Of a stretch of 64,000 bases of DNA, positions 59,461 to 64,000 are shown one piece after another. The notes beneath the pieces are model-generated. The model ran no database searches, had not been told where the DNA came from, and saw nothing but the letters and a program-made list of their open reading frames with translations. Made by a program: the position numbers and the translations under genes. The DNA lies in contig NZ_JAJJMM010000001.1 in assembly GCF_020905295.1 (NCBI RefSeq), forward strand, positions 1,798,001 to 1,862,000, read 5' to 3'. Position 1 is the stretch's first letter. Every line of letters begins with the position of its first letter. The DNA comes from Flavobacterium piscisymbiosum. GTDB lineage: Bacteria; Bacteroidota; Bacteroidia; Flavobacteriales; Flavobacteriaceae.

Positions 59461-60465
59461 ATGGCAATAACAATTCAGGAAGCAATAAAAAAAAATATCC
59501 TAATCCTTGACGGAGCAATGGGAACAATGTTGCAGCGCTATAATTTCTCCGAAGAAGATTTTCGTGGAGAGCGTTTCAAGGATTTTCCGCATCCCTTAAA
59601 AGGAAACAACGATTTACTATCCATAACACAACCACAAGCAATTCGCGATGTTCACGCTGCTTATTACGAAGCCGGCGCAGACATCGTAGAAACCAATACT
59701 TTTTCAGGAACTACGATCGGTATGGCCGACTATTTCCTGGAAGATTTGGTTTACGAATTAAACTACGAATCGGCTAAAATTGCACGAGAAGTAGCCGATG
59801 AATTCACCGCTAAAAACCCAGACAAACCACGTTTTGTAGCTGGTTCAATCGGACCAACAAACCGTACGGCAAGTATGTCACCAGACGTAAATGATCCGGG
59901 TTATAGAGCCGTAACATTTGATGATTTGCGTATTGCCTACAAACAACAAGTAGAAGCTTTAATGGATGGTGGCTGCGATTTACTTTTGGTGGAAACCATT
60001 TTCGATACCTTAAATGCAAAAGCTGCACTTTTTGCAATCGAAGAAGTAAAAGACGAACGTAATCTTGATATTCCAATTATGGTTTCGGGAACGATTACCG
60101 ACGCATCAGGAAGAACACTTTCTGGACAGACGGTTGAAGCGTTTTTGATTTCGGTATCACATATTCCGTTATTGAGTGTTGGTTTCAATTGCGCTCTTGG
60201 AGCCGATTTATTGAAGCCATACTTGAAAACATTATCTCAGCATACACAATTCAACGTTTCGGCACACCCAAATGCAGGATTGCCAAACGCATTCGGGCAA
60301 TATGATGAAACGCCGGAACAAACTCAGGCTTTAATTAAGGAATATTTAGACGATAATTTAATCAACATAATTGGTGGTTGTTGCGGAACTACTCCGGATC
60401 ACATCAGATTAATTGCTGAAGTAGCGAAGGATTATAAGCCACGTGTGGCGCCAGTAATTGCATAA
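59461..60465 (+). CDS. metH: Methionine synthase, homocysteine-binding half (split MetH)
   Basis: A 334-residue protein equal to the N-terminal module of B12-dependent methionine synthase. Motifs: [83 protein letters not shown], and zinc ligands in [11 protein letters not shown] (Cys) and [14 protein letters not shown] (Cys-Cys). It binds homocysteine and zinc. The cobalamin, folate and activation modules are encoded by the gene at 61591, so MetH is split in two, as in other Flavobacteria. Expression is under the SAM-I riboswitch at 59020. Confidence 0.93.
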   Translation: MAITIQEAIKKNILILDGAMGTMLQRYNFSEEDFRGERFKDFPHPLKGNNDLLSITQPQAIRDVHAAYYEAGADIVETNTFSGTTIGMADYFLEDLVYELNYESAKIAREVADEFTAKNPDKPRFVAGSIGPTNRTASMSPDVNDPGYRAVTFDDLRIAYKQQVEALMDGGCDLLLVETIFDTLNAKAALFAIEEVKDERNLDIPIMVSGTITDASGRTLSGQTVEAFLISVSHIPLLSVGFNCALGADLLKPYLKTLSQHTQFNVSAHPNAGLPNAFGQYDETPEQTQALIKEYLDDNLINIIGGCCGTTPDHIRLIAEVAKDYKPRVAPVIA

Positions 60466-60569
60466 ACATTTCCGTTTCCTGCAAGGTTTTTAAAACCTTG
60501 TAGGTATGATTTTAAGAAAAAATAAAGTTCAATTTGAGAGATCACAAAATTTTATAAGATAAAGAAAGT

Positions 60570-61160
60570 ATGGAGAATAAGAGAGTTCATTATATTTTAA
60601 TACCAATTTTATTATTATTTGCTATATATTCTTATAAAAAGTTGAATAAAAATGAAGAAATTCAAGAAAAATCAGCAGTTGAAACATTAGAGCCAAAGGA
60701 TGTAAAAACTGAAATAAAAATAAAACTTGAAACTTCAGATTCCATAGTTCAAATAGGAAATTGTTATTCATATGAAGAAGATGGCAATTATTATGGTGTT
60801 GTTTTGATTAAATATGAAGATGATGATTTATATACAGTTGCGTTATTAGATAAACCGGAGAATCAGGAATTGAAAAAGAATAATTTTCTTGATGGATCAT
60901 TAATATGCACTAGTAATCACATGCTTCCTCTTGGAACTTACGGCCTGTCAACAGGTTTTTTTATGAAAGAAGATTTAAATGTATTTCAAAAAAACTTTAA
61001 ATATGTGTGTCATTTAGATTTAGATGATTCTAAAATAGAAATTAATGGAGGAGGTAGTTTAATTTTTAATCAAACCGTTTCAATAAAAGACTTACGTGTG
61101 AATAGACTTTTAAAAGAAATGAAGCGATACACAGAACCAACGAGTAAATATTTGAATTAG
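60570..61160 (+). CDS. Membrane-anchored protein of unknown function between metH halves
   Basis: A 196-residue protein with one N-terminal membrane helix (YILIPILLLFAIYSYKK) and a Lys/Glu-rich linker, then a beta-rich outer domain (SIVQIGNCYSYEEDGNYYGV, LYTVALLDKPENQELKK, GTYGLSTGFFMKE, YVCHLDLDDSKIEINGGGSL). Three Cys are present, including GNCY and LICTS. No match comes to mind. Its base composition is more AT-rich than the metH genes on either side, suggesting later insertion. Repeats follow it. Confidence 0.6.
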   Translation: MENKRVHYILIPILLLFAIYSYKKLNKNEEIQEKSAVETLEPKDVKTEIKIKLETSDSIVQIGNCYSYEEDGNYYGVVLIKYEDDDLYTVALLDKPENQELKKNNFLDGSLICTSNHMLPLGTYGLSTGFFMKEDLNVFQKNFKYVCHLDLDDSKIEINGGGSLIFNQTVSIKDLRVNRLLKEMKRYTEPTSKYLN

Positions 61161-61206
61161 GAATTTTAATTGAAAAAGATATTCTTTTTTTAAAATATAA
61201 ATTTAA

Positions 61207-61290
61207 GTTCCGGAGGAACGAAATGTTGGTAGCGACGGAATTTATTCCGTTGAAAATGATGAACGATTCAAAACAAAGTTCCGTAGGAAC
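61207..61290. repeat. GTTCCG-AGGAAC dispersed repeats
   Basis: GTTCCGGAGGAAC (61207-61219) with ACGGAATTTATTCCGT (61235-61250), then GTTCCGTAGGAAC (61278-61290). They are members of the family also seen at 49710, 55267, 55967 and 56147. Confidence 0.8.
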
Positions 61291-61384
61291 GAAATGTTTA
61301 TAGCAACGTAGGAACGACATATAATACGTTCAAAGATTTTAAAAAAGACAATTAAAATAGTGAAAAAATAAATCGTCTTTTGAA

Positions 61385-61497
61385 ACGGATACCGCGTGAG
61401 GGATAGAAGAGGATAGCCCACAGCCTGACGCAGGAAGTGCGAGGACTAGGAACGAATAGCCCGGTTCGCCTTTTTCGGCGAACACGCCCAAAAAAAA
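61385..61497. repeat. G+C-rich intergenic repeat ending in a hairpin
   Basis: A block with ACCGCGTGAGGGATAGAAG, CCCACAGCCTGACGCAGGAA and GTGCGAGGACTAGGAACGAA ends in the stem GTTCGCC-TTTTTC-GGCGAAC (61464-61483). It is clearly richer in G+C than its setting and fits a spacer repeat I believe to be common in Flavobacterium. A small RNA cannot be excluded. The rest of the gap to 61590 shows nothing. Confidence 0.5.
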
Positions 61498-61590
61498 TTA
61501 TAGAGATAAAAGGTCTTCGAACCTTATAAAAAATAGAATAAAAAAACTCAGAATCTAAGCTACTTAGAATCTTAGTAACTTAAAAAAGAA

Positions 61591-64000
61591 ATGGCAGAAA
61601 AAAGAAGAGACCTTGTATTAGCAGGATTAGAACCGTTGATTATTACGCCCGAAAGTGTTTTTGTAAACATTGGCGAGCGTACGAATGTAACAGGTTCGCG
61701 AAAATTCCTTCGCTTAATCAAGGAAGAGAAATATGACGAGGCGCTTGATATTGCAAGACAACAAGTAGAAGGTGGAGCACAGATCATCGATATTAATATG
61801 GATGAAGGAATGCTTGATGGTGTTCAGGCAATGACTAAATTCCTGAATTTGATTGCATCAGAACCGGATATTTCGAGAGTGCCGATTATGATCGACAGCT
61901 CGAAATGGGAAATCATCGAAGCAGGTCTGAAAGTAGTACAAGGAAAAAGTGTTGTAAACTCGATTTCATTGAAAGAAGGCGAAGAAGCCTTTATTCACCA
62001 CGCCAAATTAATCAAACGATACGGAGCGGCGGCCATTATCATGGCTTTTGACGAAGTGGGTCAGGCCGATAATTTTGACCGAAGAGTCGAAATCTGTCAG
62101 CGTTCGTATGATATTTTGGTTGATAAAGTTGGCTTTCCTCCACAGGATATTATTTTCGATTTGAATATTTTTCCCGTTGCAACCGGAATGGAAGAACATC
62201 GCTTAAATGCTTTGGACTTTTTTAGAGGTACAAAATGGGTTAGAGATAACTTGCCGCATGCACATATTAGTGGTGGAGTGAGTAACGTTTCATTCTCTTT
62301 TAGAGGAAATGATCACGTTCGTGAAGCGATGCACTCGGTATTTTTATACCATGCAATCAAGAACGGAATGACAATGGGAATCGTGAATCCGGAGATGCTT
62401 TCGATTTACGATGATATCCCGAAAGATTTATTAGAACACGTTGAAGACGTAATCTTAAACAGACGAGATGATGCCACAGAACGACTTTTAGATTTTGCTG
62501 AGAACGTAAAAGGCGAAGTAAAAAGTGATGAAAAAGCGATTCAGGAATGGCGTTTAGGAACGGTTCAGGAACGTATTACCCATTCATTGGTAAAAGGTGT
62601 TGACGCATTTATTGAAGAAGATGTTGAAGAAGCGCGTTTGGCAGCTGTAAAACCTATTGAAGTTATCGAAATCAATTTGATGACGGGAATGAATGTCGTA
62701 GGAGATTTATTCGGAAGCGGAAAAATGTTCTTGCCTCAGGTAGTAAAATCGGCACGTGTAATGAAAAAAGCCGTGGCGTATTTGTTACCGTACATTGAAG
62801 CCAGCAAACAGGCCGGAGACAAACAAGGGAATGGAAAAATTTTGATGGCAACCGTAAAAGGTGACGTTCACGATATTGGTAAAAACATCGTTTCGGTAGT
62901 ATTGGCTTGTAACAACTACGAGATTGTAGATCTTGGTGTTATGGTGCCTCCGGAAAAAATTATTGCTGCTGCGATTGAACATAATGTTGATATTATTGGT
63001 CTAAGCGGACTGATTACGCCTTCGCTTGACGAAATGGTGTATTTGGCAAAAGAATTAGACAAACAAGGAATTAAAATTCCGATTATGATTGGTGGAGCAA
63101 CCACTTCGCGCGCGCATACTGCCGTGAAAATCGCTCCTCAATATAGAGAAACTGTAATTCACGTAAACGATGCTTCGCGTGCCGTTACCGTTGCAGGAAA
63201 CTTATTAGATCATAACCGTAAAATATATGCGAGTGATATTCGCGCAGAATACGATGCGTTTAGAGAAACGTTTTTGAATCGTTCGAGAGATAAAAACTTC
63301 CTGACGATCGAGCAAGCGCGTAAAAACAAATTACAATTGGATTGGGACGAATATACTCCGACTAAACCAAAGTTTATTGGTAAAAAAATCATCGAAGTAG
63401 ATCTTGATGTTTTGGTTCCGTATATCGACTGGACTCCGTTTTTTAGAACTTGGGAATTGTTCGGGAAATATCCGGCGATCTTGACTGATGAGGTTGTTGG
63501 AGAACAGGCAACTTCGGTTTTTGCAGATGCTCAGGAAATGTTGAAAGTAATTTTAGCAGAGAAAAAATTAACCGCTAAAGGAATTTACGGAATTTTTCCT
63601 GCGAACCAAATCGACGACGACGATATCGAATTGCGTGATGAAAACGGAAAAGTTTTGGAGAAATTCTTAACGCTTCGTCAGCAATCACAAAAAACAAAAG
63701 GAGCGCCAAACATCGCTTTATCTGATTTTATCTTACCAAAAGACAGTGGAATTACAGATTATATGGGCGCATTTTGTGTAACAACTGGTTTTGGTGTAGA
63801 CGAATGGGCAGCTGAGTTCGAAAAAGATCTTGACGATTACAATTCGATTATGGTTAAAGCATTAGCAGATCGTTTTGCTGAGGCTTTCGCCGAATATCTG
63901 CACGAAAAAGTACGTCAGGATTTCTGGGGTTATGATGCTGAAGAATCGCTTTCGACAGAAGATTTGATCGAAGAAAATTACAAAGGAATTCGTCCTGCGC
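61591..64000 (+). CDS. metH: Methionine synthase, cobalamin/folate half (split MetH; 3' end outside window)
   Basis: At least 803 codons are visible and the frame runs off the window. Order: pterin (methyl-tetrahydrofolate) domain with [51 protein letters not shown] and [15 protein letters not shown]; the cobalamin cap; the B12-binding domain with the ligand His 427 in [31 protein letters not shown] and [15 protein letters not shown]; and the SAM activation domain ([22 protein letters not shown]). With the protein from 59461 it transfers methyl from folate through cobalamin to homocysteine. The ATG at 61591 is the natural start. Confidence 0.95.
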   Translation, partial: MAEKRRDLVLAGLEPLIITPESVFVNIGERTNVTGSRKFLRLIKEEKYDEALDIARQQVEGGAQIIDINMDEGMLDGVQAMTKFLNLIASEPDISRVPIMIDSSKWEIIEAGLKVVQGKSVVNSISLKEGEEAFIHHAKLIKRYGAAAIIMAFDEVGQADNFDRRVEICQRSYDILVDKVGFPPQDIIFDLNIFPVATGMEEHRLNALDFFRGTKWVRDNLPHAHISGGVSNVSFSFRGNDHVREAMHSVFLYHAIKNGMTMGIVNPEMLSIYDDIPKDLLEHVEDVILNRRDDATERLLDFAENVKGEVKSDEKAIQEWRLGTVQERITHSLVKGVDAFIEEDVEEARLAAVKPIEVIEINLMTGMNVVGDLFGSGKMFLPQVVKSARVMKKAVAYLLPYIEASKQAGDKQGNGKILMATVKGDVHDIGKNIVSVVLACNNYEIVDLGVMVPPEKIIAAAIEHNVDIIGLSGLITPSLDEMVYLAKELDKQGIKIPIMIGGATTSRAHTAVKIAPQYRETVIHVNDASRAVTVAGNLLDHNRKIYASDIRAEYDAFRETFLNRSRDKNFLTIEQARKNKLQLDWDEYTPTKPKFIGKKIIEVDLDVLVPYIDWTPFFRTWELFGKYPAILTDEVVGEQATSVFADAQEMLKVILAEKKLTAKGIYGIFPANQIDDDDIELRDENGKVLEKFLTLRQQSQKTKGAPNIALSDFILPKDSGITDYMGAFCVTTGFGVDEWAAEFEKDLDDYNSIMVKALADRFAEAFAEYLHEKVRQDFWGYDAEESLSTEDLIEENYKGIRPA

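Noticed and set aside
61385..61497. Structured non-coding RNA gene
   Set aside because: The block is G+C-rich and ends in a hairpin, but it has no recognised family consensus and resembles a dispersed spacer repeat, so it is listed only as a repeat.

Overview
The window is AT-rich DNA from a Bacteroidota, most likely a Flavobacterium or close relative. Evidence: promoters of the flavobacterial type (TTG/TTTG, about 18-20 nt, then TAnnTTTG) lie in front of many genes; Shine-Dalgarno sites are largely absent; and the gene content is typical of the group (PorT of the type IX secretion system, GLPGLI protein, SusC/TonB-type receptors, DUF5686, DUF4153, split MetH). No rRNA, tRNA, CRISPR array, prophage or intact insertion sequence was seen.

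Layout. 1-9.2 kb is housekeeping: a TrmH-type RNA methyltransferase cut by the window edge, porT, ubiE/menG, folA, thyA, a bifunctional nuclease, etfA/etfB and pdhB. 9.3-18 kb holds a DUF5686 outer-membrane protein, a DNA glycosylase, soluble and membrane pyrophosphatases (ppa, hppA) and a deoxynucleoside kinase. 18-30 kb holds envelope genes: a GLPGLI/TonB-receptor pair, two tandem secreted paralogues, a DUF4153 membrane protein and an M28 peptidase.

30-64 kb is almost wholly sulfur and methionine metabolism: metK, a TonB-dependent receptor, metY, a diverged homoserine dehydrogenase, metX, thrA, OsmC, metZ, an Rrf2 regulator, two TauE transporters, cysH-cysD-cysN, sulfite reductase, siroheme genes, a ferredoxin/flavodoxin-NADP reductase-like enzyme, and the two halves of B12-dependent methionine synthase. 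Together they take up sulfate, reduce it through APS (there is no APS kinase here) to sulfide, place it on O-acyl-homoserine, methylate homocysteine and make S-adenosylmethionine.

The most interesting content is the regulation of this sulfur region. Three separate short leader peptides rich in Cys and/or Met codons (32007, 35450 and 38945) each precede a rho-independent terminator, and a segment at the end of each leader can pair with the 5' arm of that terminator. This is the classic design of ribosome-mediated transcription attenuation. They sit before a TonB receptor, metY and the metX region. Two of them are followed by a related 64-66 aa protein of unknown function ending in SLL-LMY. Added to this are two SAM-I riboswitches (before metX and metH), a probable SAM-II riboswitch with inserted hairpins at the start of the metK transcript, and an Rrf2 regulator with candidate operators. 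The locus therefore appears to sense both charged tRNA (Cys/Met) and SAM.

Other notable points: a 178-bp tandem duplication of the 3' end of the siroheme dehydrogenase gene whose coding differences are all synonymous; a Cys-rich C-terminal tail on the membrane pyrophosphatase; a sulfite reductase with a C-terminal HEPN-like domain; and many dispersed palindromic repeats between 49 and 61.5 kb.
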